In this document: piece after piece, positions 32,958 to 44,586 of the stretch
How positions within the stretch are numbered: the stretch's first letter is position 1
How the letters are laid out: each line of letters starts with the position of its first letter
Assembly: GCF_018687715.1 (NCBI RefSeq)
Contig: NC_056758.1
Coordinates: forward strand, 29,142,967 to 29,206,966
Source: Carya illinoinensis
Taxonomy: Eukaryota > Streptophyta > Magnoliopsida > Fagales > Juglandaceae
Direction: 5' to 3'
Length of the DNA stretch: 64,000 nucleotides
Notes under the pieces: generated by a model
Seen by the model: the letters and a program-made list of their open reading frames with translations, nothing else
Database searches by the model: none
Told to the model about the DNA's origin: nothing
Position numbers and translations under genes: made by a program

Positions 32958-33794
32958 TTAAGAGATATTCATAGCATGCATCATACCTATTTCTCTTCTG
33001 ATCATACATAATCTATCTTCTGGTAAAGGTTTTGTGAAAATATCTACTAACTGATCGTGTGTGTTTGTGAACTCTAGTACTATATCGCCTTTTTGCACAT
33101 GATTTCGAAAAAAATGATATCTTATTTCAATATACTTAGTTCTAGAATGTTGTATTGGGTTCTTTGAAAGATTTATAGCACTTGTATTATCACATTTGAT
33201 TGGAATGTGATTATACATGAGTTTAAAATCTTCAAGTTGTTGCTTCATGTAGAGAACTTGAGCACAACAACTACCCGCAGCAACATATTCTGCCTCAGCA
33301 GTAGATAGTGCAACAGAATTTTATTTTTTACTAAACCAGGAAACTAGTGCATGACCTAAGAAATGGCATGCTCCACTAGTGCTTTTTCGATCTATTTTAC
33401 AACCAGCATAATCTGCATCTTTGTAGCTGATTAGATCGAAATATGTGTGCTTAGGGTACCATAACCCTAGGTTAATTGTACCACTAAGATATCTAAGAAT
33501 GCGCTTAACTGCAATTAAATGTGATTCTTTTGGAGATGATTGAAAGCATGCATATAAGCACACACTAAACATAATATCTGGTCTACTGGCTGTTAAATAT
33601 AATAAGCTACTAATCATACCACGATATATCTTCGAGTCAACTGGCTTACCGGATTCATCCTTTTTAAGTTTAGTTGATGGGCTCATTGGTGTTCCAATTT
33701 CCTTAACACCTTCCATCCCAAATTTCTTCAGTAATTCCTTAATATATTTTGATTGATTGATGAATGTCCAACTTTTTGCTTGCCTAATTTGCAA
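32958..33794 (-). pseudogene. RNase H and RT end of the SIRE-type element
   Basis: Contains KEIGTPMSPSTKLKKDESGK, YRGMISSLLYLTASRPDIMF, the DADYAGCKIDRKSTSGACHF block of copia RNase H, then CDNTSAINLSKNPIQHSRTK, YHFFRNHVQKGDI and DIFTKPLPEDRLCMIRREIG. It removes the RNA strand in reverse transcription. A stop near 33321 (ACTLSS... region) splits the frame. The final stop at 32958 is probably genuine. Confidence 0.88.
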
Positions 33795-35076
33795 TCCGAG
33801 AAAAAAATGTAAGTTCTCCCATCATGCTCATCTCAAATTCTTCCTGCATAATCTTAGTAAAAACTTGACACATATTTTCATTAATAGCACCGAATATTAT
33901 ATCATCAACATAAATCTGAATTAAAAGAATATCATCATTTTTATATTTAATGAAAAGAGTTGTATCAATTTTTCCTCTTGAAAAACCTTTTTCAATTAAG
34001 AAACCACTGAGTCTCTCATACCAAGCTCTAGGAGCTTGTTTAAGTCCATATAGTGCTTTTGTGAGTTTGAAAACATGATTTGGGGAAATATGATTTTCAA
34101 AATATGGAGGTTGCTCAACATATACCTCTTCATTTATAAAACCATTTAAGAAAGCACTTTTAACATCCATTTGAAAAAGTTTGAAATTTTTATAACAAGT
34201 ATATGCAAGTAGCATTCGAATAGCTTCTAATCTTGCGACTGGTGCATATGTCTCATCATAATCGATTCCTTCTTCTTGATTAAAACCTTGGGCTACAAGT
34301 CGAGTCTTATTTCTAGTAATGACTCCGGATTCATCTTTCTTATTTCTAAAAACCCATTTTGTTTCAATAATAGTATGATTTTTGGGTCTAGGAACAAGTG
34401 TCCAAATATCATTTCTTTCAAATTGATTCAACTCTTCTTGTCTAGTTAGAATCCAAGATTCATCAAGAAGTGCGTCATCAATATTTTTGGGTTCAATCTG
34501 AGATAGAAAAGCAGTATGATTGCAAATATTTCTAAAAGATGATCGAGTACTTATACCTCTTGAAGGTTCTCCCAAAATTTGTTTCACTGGATGATCTTTC
34601 ACAAATTTCCACTGTTTGTTTGCATCTTGTATTAAATTTTGATAATCTTCACTGATGATTCCATGTTGAACTTCTTTTATTGTGTTTTCTTTGTTGAGAT
34701 TGAGACTTTCCGTATTATTTATATCTCTTGTTTCTTCATCAATAGATTTCTTGGAGAGTGGAGAATTAGATTTATCAAATACTACATACATAGATTCTTG
34801 TACAGTCAAAGTCCTTTTATTGAATACTCTATAAGCTTTACTATTAGTAGAATACCCGAGAAAAATACTTTCATCAGATTTTGCATCAAACTTGCCTAAA
34901 TTATCCATGTCATTCAAAATAAAACATTTGCATCCAAATATATGAAAGTAACCAATGTTGGACTTTTTCTCATTCCAAAGCTCATAGGAGGTTTTTTCTA
35001 ATTTAGACCTTAGCATAACTCTATTTATAACATAACATGTAGTACTTACCGCTTTGGCCCAAAAATAACTAGGCAA
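33784..35076 (-). pseudogene. Reverse transcriptase of the SIRE-type element
   Basis: A 430-codon open stretch. It begins in the integrase tail (INRVMLRSKLEKTSYELWN, FHIFGCKCFILND), then LDESWILTRQEELNQFERND, WVFRNKKDESGVITRNKTRL, GIDYDETYAPVARLEAIRML, MDVKSAFLNGFINEEVYVEQ, ALYGLKQAPRAWYERL and the catalytic LIQIYVDDIIFGA. A frameshift at its end moves to the RNase H frame. It is the best-preserved part of the element. Confidence 0.92.
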
Positions 35077-35121
35077 GTTGTTCTCTTGAATAGATCTATT
35101 TTTTCTCTCTACTACCCCATT

Positions 35122-35586
35122 TTATTGAGGAGTTCGAAGAGCAGAAAAATTATGCACAAAACCATTTTCATCACAAAATGTTTCAATATTTTTATTAACA
35201 AATTCTTTTTCCCTATCACTTCGGATACTTGAAATAGTATAGCCCTTTTCATTTTGAATTCTCTTGCATAACTTGGTAAAGGCATTATGTGCCTCATCTT
35301 TATGAGCAAGAAAAATGACCCAAGTATATCTAGAGAAATCATCAACAATAACAAATGCATAATATTTTCCTCCTAAACTTGCAACTCTATTTGGTCCAAA
35401 AAGATCCATGTGTATCAGTTGCAATGGTCTAGTAGTGAAAATATGTTTCTTGGTTTTAAAAGAAGTTTTTTTTTTGTTTACCAAATTGGCATGCATCACA
35501 AATTTTATCTTTAAGAAAATATTTTTTTGGTAAACCTCTCGCAAGATCATTTTTTGAAAGTTTGGAAATAAGATCCATGTTAGCAT
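35122..35586 (-). pseudogene. Integrase core of the SIRE-type element
   Basis: Reads RPLQLIHMDLFGPNRVASLG, VDDFSRYTWVIFLAHKDEA and SIRSDREKEFVNKNIETFCD (DDE Asp residues; the Asp of SDRGGEF-like motif retained), ending LRTPQ where a stop replaces the usual QNG continuation. The preceding zinc domain is in another frame. Confidence 0.87.
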
Positions 35587-35602
35587 GACCTAGTCTTCTA
35601 TG

Positions 35603-36047
35603 TCATAACCAACTAGTTTCATTTTGAACTGAAAAACAAATTGCATCTTGTGAGGTAATTTCTTCAAAATCGATTGTATAAACATTGTTGCTTCTAAAAG
35701 CAATAAAACAAATATTACAATCATGATCATTCAAAATAATGCACTTATTCATTTTGAAAGTAACTGTAAATCCTTTATCACATAATTGACTTACGCTCAA
35801 AAGATTATGTTTTAGATCTTCAACAAGTAGAACATCTTCAATTATGAGAGAAGATTCATTACCAATTTTACCTATTCCCACGATCTTCCCTTTCAAGTTG
35901 TCTCCAAATGTCACGTGTCCTTCTTCTTTAGATCTAAAATCAAAGAACTTAGTCTTATTTCCCGTCATGTGTTTTGAACATCTACTATCTAAAAATCATT
36001 TGTTTTTGCTTGTGGATGACTTCATACATACCTATAAAAACAATTAA
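35603..36047 (-). pseudogene. Protease region of the SIRE-type element
   Basis: FLDSRCSKHMTGNKTKFFDF is the expected FLDSGCSRHMTG-type site with Gly changed to Arg and a stop just before it. Then VTFGDNLKGKIVGIGKIG and DVLLVEDLKHNLLSVSQLCD follow. The catalytic DSG is lost (DSR), so the protease would be inactive. Confidence 0.82.
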
Positions 36048-36287
36048 AATGATTTTTCTTGGTACCCAAGTTCTTTGGGTCTTTTATTTATTAGTATTAG
36101 AAGAAATAAGATTTTTAGGTACCCATATGGCCCTAATAATCATTGTATGATTTCTTCTAATAGGACAAGTATGATAATTATGACCATTTCTATTACAGAA
36201 ATTGCAAATAGCATGTGACATACATAAAGAACTTGAATGATTATAATAGTATCCTTTTTTGACAAAATTATTTTTATAAAATGAATT

Positions 36288-37560
36288 TTAAATATTGAAC
36301 TTTGATGTAAAAGGATTATCAAAGAAGTTTTTATAAGGCTTGTATTTTTGTTTTGGCATATATCCCAAGCCTGCCTTATCAAAAGCACATCTTTGACTAC
36401 CAAGAAGTTTTTCCAAATTTCTTTTTCCATTCGTAAAGTTTTCAACAATATTTTCTAAATCAGTTTTCTTCTTATTCAACTCAAGATTTTCATCTTTCAA
36501 AATGATACTTTCTTTTCTTAAAATATCAATTTTGTTTGTTAAAGAATAATTTTTCTTTTTCTAAGCAGTATACTTGATACCCAATTTTTCAAATTTCTCA
36601 TATACCTCTTCTAAAATATTTTGCAATTCTTCATATGAAGGATCTTTAATATTATCAAGATTTGTTACCTCAATGTCATTTTTAGCCATAAGACAAAGAT
36701 TTGCTGATTCTCCATTGCTTGCTTCACTATCTGAGCTACTTGAATCATCATCCCATGTAACTTTCATTGCTTTCTTGCCCTTGTTTCGATCCTTCTTTAG
36801 CAGAAGACAATCTAACTTAATATGACCAGGTTTATTGCATTTATAACAAATTAAAGTGTCATTTTTACCTGAATCTTTCTTGGAAAACTTTTTGAAGGAT
36901 TTCCTTGGAGGAGTTTTATTTTTCTTTAAGAACCTCTGAATTCTTCTTGTTATCATCGCAACTTCTTCATTTTTGTCTTCATTTTCCTCATCGTCATCAC
37001 TTTCACTTTCATGAGGAACAGTTTTAAGTGCCAAGCTCTTCTTTGGCTTTCCTTCTTCTTCTCCTCTTTTCAATGTGTACTCATGGGTGATAAGTGACCC
37101 GATGAGTTCATTGACTTTGAGTTTCTTGAGGTCTCTAGCTTCAAGAATTGCTGTAACTTTTGATTCTCAACGTTTTGGTAAAGAGTTGAGAATTTTTCTT
37201 ACTATCTCCACCTTAGAATAAACTTTGCCAAGAGTTGTCAAGCTGTTTATGATGTTAGTAAAACGAGTGTGCATACTAGAAATAGATTCATCATCATTCA
37301 TTTTAAACATTTCATATTCATGAGTAAGAATATAAATTTTTGATTCCTTGACTTGCGAAGTTCCTTTATAAGTTACTTCCAAGTTATCCCAAATTTTCTT
37401 TGCCGTAGCGCAATTCATTATTCTATTAAACTCATTTCCATTAAGAGCATTATATAATAAATTCATAGCAGTTAAATTTAAAATATAAAGTCTATCGTCT
37501 TCACGATCAAACTCTTCTTCTTCCTTTTTGACCTTTACTCCATCAACCACTTTTGTTAGA
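36288..37560 (-). pseudogene. Gag of the SIRE-type element
   Basis: From about 37550: EFDREDDRLYILNLTAMNLL, IMNCATAKKIWDNLEVTYKG, YEMFKMNDDESISSMHTRFT (UBN2-type gag), a TGA at about 37167, an acidic/lysine-rich linker with SESDDDEENEDKNEE, the knuckle CYKCNKPGHIKLDC, a Ser-rich WDDDSSSSDSEAS stretch and a coiled-coil-like tail (about 36290-36560) with KKKTDLENIVENFTNGKRNL. A TAG at 36561 interrupts it. The length and extended C-terminus suit SIRE gags. Confidence 0.87.
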
Positions 37561-37953
37561 ATATAAGGTTCATTTACAATATATTTTTAGATTTCTCTAC
37601 CTTGAGCTTAAAGAAATATTCTCATTCTAACTTTTCAGAATGAGTAATTATCTCCATAAAAGAGTAGAGGCCGACTGCTAGATTGACCTTCACCAAATGA
37701 AGCTGCAATGTTAGCCATAAGATCTTAACTCAAAAGATAGTTAATTTTATAATAGAGCTCTTAGCTCTGATACCAATTGTTATTGATCATAGGCCGCACC
37801 TATGTCACCTAACAATTGTACCTACTAGACTAGCCGGCCACTGTTTCTACCGGTGCACCGTCCCTCATGGACGGAGAGTTTTGCTTTAGTGACACAGTCA
37901 CAAGCGAGAGTTCCCATGAGTGATCTGCTTGTATAAACAGTACATGTCAACTA

Positions 37954-37965
37954 GCTCTGATACCA
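37954..37965 (-). other. Primer binding site of the SIRE-type element
   Basis: The minus strand reads TGGTATCAGAGC two bases from the LTR, complementary to tRNA-iMet. Confidence 0.92.
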
Positions 37966-37967
37966 AT

Positions 37968-39297
37968 TGTTACCCAGATGACTAATACAAGAGGGGGTGA
38001 ATTGAGTTGTATTAAAAAAATAACAATTATAAATCAAATATACAATATAAAATATAAATAAAATACGAAACAGTAATAAATATAAAGAGTAAGGGTAAGA
38101 GAAAAGCAAACTCAGTATGTTAACGAGGTTCGTTCCCACTGCCTACGTCCTCGCCTCAAGCTACATCTTGAGAATCCCCAAATTCACTATTCAACCTCAT
38201 TCAGGTGGAGATAGAAACCTATTACACATTTGAACAACACCGCTACAAATGATCCGTGTAGAACAACCTCTACACTTGCAATCACCTTACACGTGGTGAT
38301 TCAACTATTCCCTGTATAGAACACTTTCTACACGCACAAGGGTTATACACACCCTTTTACTGATACAAGAGCTGATAGTAGGTAGGTTATCAGAAAACAC
38401 TCTTCAATGAGTGAAATAAGAATAATACAGTATATCTCTCAAAATGAACAAGGATTAAGGCTCAATACTTAGAGAAGAGAGAATGAAAGTTTTGAATGAA
38501 TGTTGTATGCTCTTAGTATTGTGAATATGAAGTTCTCAAATGATCTATTTATAGGCATATGAGACTTCATATTCAAATTAAAAAAGATTCACATGTCAAA
38601 GACAACATCATTCACTTTTTCAAAAAATTCAAATAAAAGGTTCTTCTTTTTCAATTGTCGAAGACAACATCATTCATTTTTCAAAAACTTCAAACTTAAT
38701 CTTTTACTTTTGGCATGTGACAAAAGGAGCACACTTTACTTTTCAAAAAAAATCAAACCTAATCTTTTACTTTTGACATATGACAAAAGGAGCACACTTT
38801 ACTTTTCAAATATTTCAAACAAAATCATCTACCTTTTGCATAAGTCAAAAAAAGTATCAATCACTTTTGAAAATATTCAAATAAAACATGTACATGTGAA
38901 AGATGACAATCAATCATCTTTAATATTTTCAAAGTTCAACCCTTTAATCAAGGCATGCACATGTAAAAGATGACAATCAATCATCTTTCAAAATTTTCAA
39001 ATTTAATTTTCAAAAATATTCATGCACATGTGGAAAATGTATTTTAATGTTTTATGATAAAATATTAATTTTGAACCTTAATCCTAATTTCAAATTTTTA
39101 AGAGATTTACAACATTACTCTATAATTTTAATGTGAACTTGTTCCCTTCTTGCTCATGCTTGTTTTCTTGATTTGCTTGACTCCATTGTGTAGACAACTT
39201 GAGTTTGAGACTTCTTTATTCTTTGAATTCATTTATTATCATCAAAATCCATGTGTAGATATATAATTACACAAACCTTGAAACCTTGGGTTCAACA
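37968..39297 (-). repeat. 5' LTR of the SIRE-type element
   Basis: TGTTACCCAGATGACTAATA to GGTTCAACA, 1330 bp. Two 62/63-bp internal repeats (38706-38830) against three in the other LTR. TATTTATAGGCATATG near 38547 is shared with the partner. The duplication AGATC follows at 39298-39302. Confidence 0.92.
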
Positions 39298-39302
39298 AGA
39301 TC

Positions 39303-40975
39303 CTTCAACAATTTCTTCTTCATTAGGTTCTTCTTCCTTTTTGTTTTCCTCTCCTAAATATGATATTTTCAAATTTCTATCTTATGCTAATCTTTCTCCT
39401 TCATATAAATCCTTGTCATGTCCATTTCTAACGATACTAAACTTGAGTTATATCATCAAGCTATTAAGCACTTTCATTAGAGAGATGTCATGTCAGCTAA
39501 GATTACAGCCCTATAAATTAATAATACTTGGACTGTTACTTCTTTACCTCCTATAAGAAGCTTACGGGCTGCAAATGAGTTTATAAGATTAAGTATCGTG
39601 TTGATGGTTCCATCAAAAAGAAAAGGCAAGTTTGGTTGCCAAGGGTTATACCCAAACTAAAGGATTGAATTATTCTGAAACTTTTTCACCTATTACTAAA
39701 ATGACTGCTATTAGATTTTTTTTTGGCCATTGCTGCTATGAAAGTCTGGCACCTTACATAGCTCAATGTGAATAATAATTTCTTGCATAGGGACTTATTT
39801 GAAGAAGTATACATGGTTTTACCTCTTGGTTTTCATGTTAAAGGGGGGTTCCGAAGTTTACAAGTTGAATATATCACTCTGTAGTTTGAAACAGGCCTTA
39901 CGGCAATGGTTCTCCAAGTTCTCAGCTTCTCTACTTAGTATGGGGTTTTAACAATCCAAAGTTGATTATTTTCTTTTTAAGACTAAGAGTTCATCCTTTA
40001 TTTCCTTTCTTATCTATGTTGATGATATTCTCATAACTAGTAATGATATGCAATCTGTTGAGCTTTTAAAGTCCTTACTTGATGAGAAATTTAAGCTTAA
40101 GGACCTTGACAAGCTCAAATATTTCCTTGGTTTGGAAGTGGTTCGGTCTCTTGCTGATATTTCTTTGTGTCAAAGAAAATATTCTTTAGAGATTATTCAA
40201 GATGTTGGTTTACTTGCTTCTAAACCTGTTGCATTTCCTATAGAATAAAATATTAAGTTGAATAAGGATGTGGGAGACTTGTTACCTGACCCTACAATTT
40301 ATAGAAGACTTGTAGGCCAACTTCTTTACCTCACATTAACTCGATCAAACTTGTGTTATTCTATAAATAGGCATAGCCAAAACATGGCTTAACCTAGATG
40401 TCCCCATTTACAAGTAGCCTACAGAATTTTACAATATATCAAAGGCCCTCATGGTCATGGTCTTTTCTTCCTAGTTGCCAATTTATTATCACTTAAAGCA
40501 TTTGCTAATTCTGATTGGACTCCTTGTCCTAATAGTAGAAGATCTACAAGTAGTTATTATGTGTTTTTTTATGATTCTTTGATTTTTTGGAAGATAAAGA
40601 AACAGATCACTGTTTCTAGATCTTTTGCAGAAGTTGAATATAGATACATAGCTTCTACCACTTGTGATATCATTTGGCTTATCACTCTCTTATTTGTTTT
40701 CATATTTTCCATATTTATAGTGCTCAACTTTTTTGTGATAATCAGGCTGCCCTACACATTGTTGTAAATTCAATCTTTCTTAAAAGAATAAAGCACATTT
40801 AGCTAGATTGTCAATTTATTCGAGAAAAAAATCAAGCTGGAGTTAGCAAGACTTTTCACTTGGCTTCTAGTCATCAACGTGCTAAAGTGTTAACCAAATC
40901 TCTTGGTTTTCACCAATTTCATCACTTAGTTTTTCAAGATAGGAGTTCATTCTATATACTCTCCATTTTGAAGGG
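39303..40975 (+). pseudogene. Reverse transcriptase and RNase H of the outer copia element
   Basis: Resumes the copia reading directly after the SIRE-type insertion: KFLSYANLSPSYKSL, the LVAKGYTQTKGLNYSETFSP block near 39640, LIYVDDILITSNDMQSVELL (YVDD at about 40015), KLKDLDKLKYFLGLEVVRSL, YRRLVGQLLYLTLTRSNLCY, FANSDWTPCPNSRRSTSSYY, SRSFAEVEYRYIASTTCDII and DNQAALHI. Frequent shifts and stops. A TTTTGAAGGGGA polypurine tract precedes the right LTR. Confidence 0.87.
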
Positions 40976-40978
40976 GAT

Positions 40979-41232
40979 ATTATGAATTAATTTTATTCTT
41001 TAATTGTTTTATTCATCTTTGTATCACATGTTAGTCACATGTATTTTATTTTCCAATATACTGCTATAAATACTTGCCTTTAGTCACCGTACAGACACAT
41101 AATATAATTCAATTGATTCTTTTTCTTTGAGAAGATTTTATCATCCATGACCTTTGCTCTGCTAGGGTTTCATTTCTCACTGTGCATGCTACGTTTTGCT
41201 CCTTTGTATTCTTCTATGGTTTACATTTTACA
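40979..41232 (+). repeat. Right LTR of the outer copia element
   Basis: Aligns with 20711-20962 (TGAATTAATTTTATTC... to ...ACATTTTACA). GAGAT follows, against GAGGT before the left LTR. Confidence 0.83.
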
Positions 41233-41340
41233 GAGATGATTTCAAATTATTTAAATTAATTTATAAATAGTAATATTTTATAAATTTTATTGAAATGTAT
41301 TTTAATACATTAAATATATTAATTTATGTATTTGAACATA

Positions 41341-41541
41341 TGAAATAAGTTAAAATATTTTTAATCTTTATGAAAGGTTAAAAAAAAATAATAAGTTGGT
41401 TAATGTTATAAACTATCTTGAATTGTATGACCACATTTAGCTGAAATAAGTTAAAATATTTTTAATCTTTTATGAAAGGTTAAAAAAAATAATAAGTTGG
41501 TTAATGTTATAAACTATCTTGAATTGTATGACCACATTTAG
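41341..41541 (+). repeat. About 101-bp tandem duplication across an LTR edge
   Basis: 41341-41441 and 41442-41541 are the same sequence with one or two small differences. Each copy holds flank, the GTTAA target site and the first bases of the LTR (TGTTATAAACTATCTTG). The duplication therefore happened after the element inserted. Confidence 0.85.
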
Positions 41542-41705
41542 CTAGCCGTCAAATGTATAGTGCTAGTTGTCAAATGCATAGTGCTAGTCGTCAAATGTAT
41601 AGTGCTAGTCATCAAATACATAGTACTAGTCGTCAAAAGCATAGTCTCTTTTGTACTCCTATATATATCGCTGTATCTTTTAAGGAATTCATAAGTTTCA
41701 TAACA
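41505..41705 (+). repeat. Left LTR with five 21-bp units
   Basis: TGTTATAAAC...TTTCATAACA. At about 41541-41645 the unit GCTAGTCGTCAAATGTATAG plus T is repeated five times. The right LTR has three, so the 42-bp LTR length difference is exactly two units. Confidence 0.88.
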
Positions 41706-43199
41706 CGTTATCAGCACGATTCTCGTGTTCTTCCTCGTCTCTCCCAACTTCATCTTCTTTCTCTATCTCCAAAATATTTAGCCCATCTCTGAAGGCCAAT
41801 TTTTTTCGCCGGCAAGGCACGCCAGTTTCCGTGGCCATGTTCTTCGAGAGCTCGTCTCTGGACTTCATAAAATCACCGATATGATGTTGTCCATGGTACT
41901 CGGTTCAAAGATCCATGAGCATGTGATTCTTGTAATAAAAAATTTAAAGTTGGTGGGAAAGCGTTTGGTTTTTGTAAAAAGAAAGATAGATGAAGAGGAC
42001 AAGTGGGTCCCATGGGAGTGGCAAGTTGTTGTTCCAGATTGATGCAAGCTGTCCAACTACTTTTATTATTCCAAGAAGGAACCAAACGACTATGAAGGTA
42101 CACCTCGGTTTGATGTAATAATCATAATTTTAGTTATTTCTTTAGAACTAACATTTCAGGAGATTATAAGCAAGGAAGATTGCTTAGGTGGCAACAATGG
42201 TTCAACCACTACAAATTCAAAGTAGAATTTATTGAAGGTATAGACAAATGTTTAGACGTGATGATAATATTAAATTTACATATTAGTTATATATATGGTG
42301 AATTAAAATTTAGATAATTTACATTTCAGTTATATATGTGGTTAATTTTTATTCACATAGTTTATATACAAGTTTTATTTATTTATTTATACTTGTTATG
42401 AATTATTGATGATAAGATTCATCTTGGAATGGAAATGAAGCATTCCTGAAGGATTGCCCTAAATCAATAATAGCTTTTGAGTATCTCATAGTTAAAATGA
42501 GTGATACGTGTACCAAAAGTTCATTATGATTTATGCACCTGAAGTTGCATAATTGAAATTGTGGAAAGAATATATATTTGAATGAACGTCTCGAATGTGC
42601 TCCTGAAATAGCAATATCGAGTATGCTCCTGAAGTAGCAATATGAAATGCAAACGTTCACAATATATTCTAAATTTGTATCATGTCTTTCATTGACTGAG
42701 CAAAATAATGAGCTTTTGATAAGAATCATTAGTCACGTCCTACTAGTTCTACATCATTCCCTGAAGTGAATGATAATGGATTTATATCATTCTATTCCCT
42801 TAAGTGAAAAGAATGATGTGTTTTATTCAAATAAATTAAGAGATTGGACATGATAATGAATATCTTTTCGGGGCAGAAGCTCGTATTGGAAAAGCTATAA
42901 GCTTTCTCTTTGAGATGATATTATACAATTATTGAATCAAATATTATGATGCATCAAAAGGTGATATGATTCAAAATATTTGTATCTTTTCATGGTTATC
43001 TTGATCATCCAAAATTAATTATGATAAGTCGAATAATTTTCATATGGACGTCCATAAAAGAACCAGAAGATTCTTTTACTATAAAGTCTTACCACCAGAA
43101 GTGGAAAGAAAAATTTGTTTGAAGCAAATAAGATGAAATTATTCGACGTTATCTTGATTATCATATGTGAACCGGAAGTTCAGATGATAATTAAATTTT
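41706..43199 (+). other. 5' internal part of the short-LTR copia element; gag not recognisable
   Basis: Expected to hold gag, but no gag motif is readable. At 42163-42260 a short frame reads GRLLRWQQWFNHYKF and VEFIEG, which resembles the end of an RNase H domain of caulimovirus-type pararetroviruses rather than copia. It may be an old viral fragment or chance. The remainder is AT-rich with no supportable gene. Confidence 0.4.
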
Positions 43200-44330
43200 G
43201 GATGCAATAAGATAAAAATGTCTCATATTCTAGCTGCTAAAATCTCAGCGAGGATTGAAGTCCCTGTAGGACAATTAAGAAATTCAGCAGTCTAAAGACA
43301 TGTCTAAAAGCATGTGAGACTTATTAATACAAAAGATGGAGCATCTCAAAAGAGAAAGACACAAATAATTGGTGCTCATGAAGAGGCCATATCCACAGAA
43401 CAAGCAATAAAGTCCATCCAAATTTTCTGTATAAAATTTTCCTATATAAATCTCCTGAAGAGTGCCTCCTGAAGAGGTTTTTCATGAAAATGTCTTCCCT
43501 TGAAGAGGGACAGGTACATGAAAATAACGAGATCTCGATACATTTCATGAATATTGGAGAAATTATGGATAGAAATAAAATCGTTGTCGACAACGTATTT
43601 CTATATGAGATGGCAATTGACATTACCAGAAGTAATGATGAAAGTGAATAAAGAATCGTCGAAGAATACGACGTAAAATATTGGCCAAATTTGAAAGAAA
43701 CAATTCCTGCAGAATTGATTCACTAGTAAAATATGATGTATCGAGACTTATAATCCAAACACCTAAAGAGGTGATGCTTGTTGAATGTCAGTGGGTATTT
43801 ATGGAAAGGAAATAAAAATGTGATATATAAATCACGAGTCAGTTTCTCAATTCCTGCAGAATTGATATCACTAAGTAAAATGTGATAAATATGGACTTGA
43901 AATCCAAATACCTAAAGAGGTGATTTTTGTTAAATATCAGTGGATATTTATATACATGATATAAAAAGCCTGAATCTTTTAATATGAAAATGTGATATAG
44001 AAATCACAAGTTAGTTTCTCGAAGAAACAATATTGATATGATTTTAAAGTGGTTGAAATCATATTGAGATTTTTATTAGCTTGAAAGTTATCGAGAGTTT
44101 GGATATGCATGATTAACTGCATATTTATATGGATCATTGGATCATGATATATATATGAAAATCCCTGAAGGATAGAAAATGTCTGAAACTTCTAATATGA
44201 ATACATCTGGAAATATGTATTCTATCAAGTTTTAAAGATTCTTATATGATCTAAAGCAATCCAAATGCAAATGGAAACAAGCTATTATTGCAGTTTATAT
44301 ATATGATTTAAATGTCATTGAGGCTCTAGA
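43200..44330 (+). pseudogene. Reverse transcriptase remnant of the short-LTR copia element
   Basis: Scattered matches: EVPVGQLRNSA and GASQKRKTQIIGAHEEA (linker before RT, near 43255-43385), QAELDSLTKYD-like LQNxFTSKI, QTPKEVMLVECQWVFMERK near 43765-43815, LTAYLYGSLDHDIYMKIPEG near 44118-44175 and EALEELMKTAHI near 44318. Similar phrases at 43715-43815 and 43850-43950 suggest a short internal duplication of the block with CCTAAAGAGGTGAT. Stops are frequent and no catalytic YVDD is readable. Confidence 0.72.
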
Positions 44331-44586
44331 AGAGCTCATGAAAACTGCACATATTTGAAATATAAATCTGAAACCCTTGCGGCTTCAAGGGGAAGATGGA
44401 TGATGTTATTAGTCATGAAATACCATCTTTTAATACAATTAGTATTTCAGATTCATATTATGGGTTTGATAAGAAGTGTGCATTATTAAAGAAGAAATAA
44501 AAGAGAACACACAGAACATCTACCAAAAGATAGAAACACAAATATAAATATTTGTGAAATATTATTTTATTATCGTGAAGCAAGAA

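Larger units (their letters stand above)
24946..39297 (-). mobile_element. SIRE/Maximus-type copia element inserted in the outer copia
   Basis: LTRs of 1398 and 1330 bp, perfect 5-bp duplication AGATC, tRNA-iMet primer site, gag, protease, integrase, RT and RNase H on the minus strand, and an extra gene on the opposite strand between pol and the 3' LTR. Without the 5.6-kb hAT the element is about 8.8 kb. The lineage is assigned from the protease-integrase region (HMTGNKTKFFDF, VTFGDNLKGKIVGIGKIG) and LTR size. LTRs are well matched, so this insertion is younger than its host. Confidence 0.93.
20711..41232 (+). mobile_element. Outer Ale/Retrofit-type copia element, host of the nested insertions
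   Basis: LTRs 20711-20962 and about 40979-41232. Coding pieces gag (21000-22103), protease (22104-22242), integrase (23479-24945) and RT/RNase H (39303-40975) read in one order on the plus strand once the insertions are set aside. Interrupted by an unidentified segment (about 22243-23478) and by the SIRE-type element (24946-39297). Flanks GAGGT and GAGAT are a near-match target duplication. Every coding piece carries stops or shifts. Confidence 0.87.
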
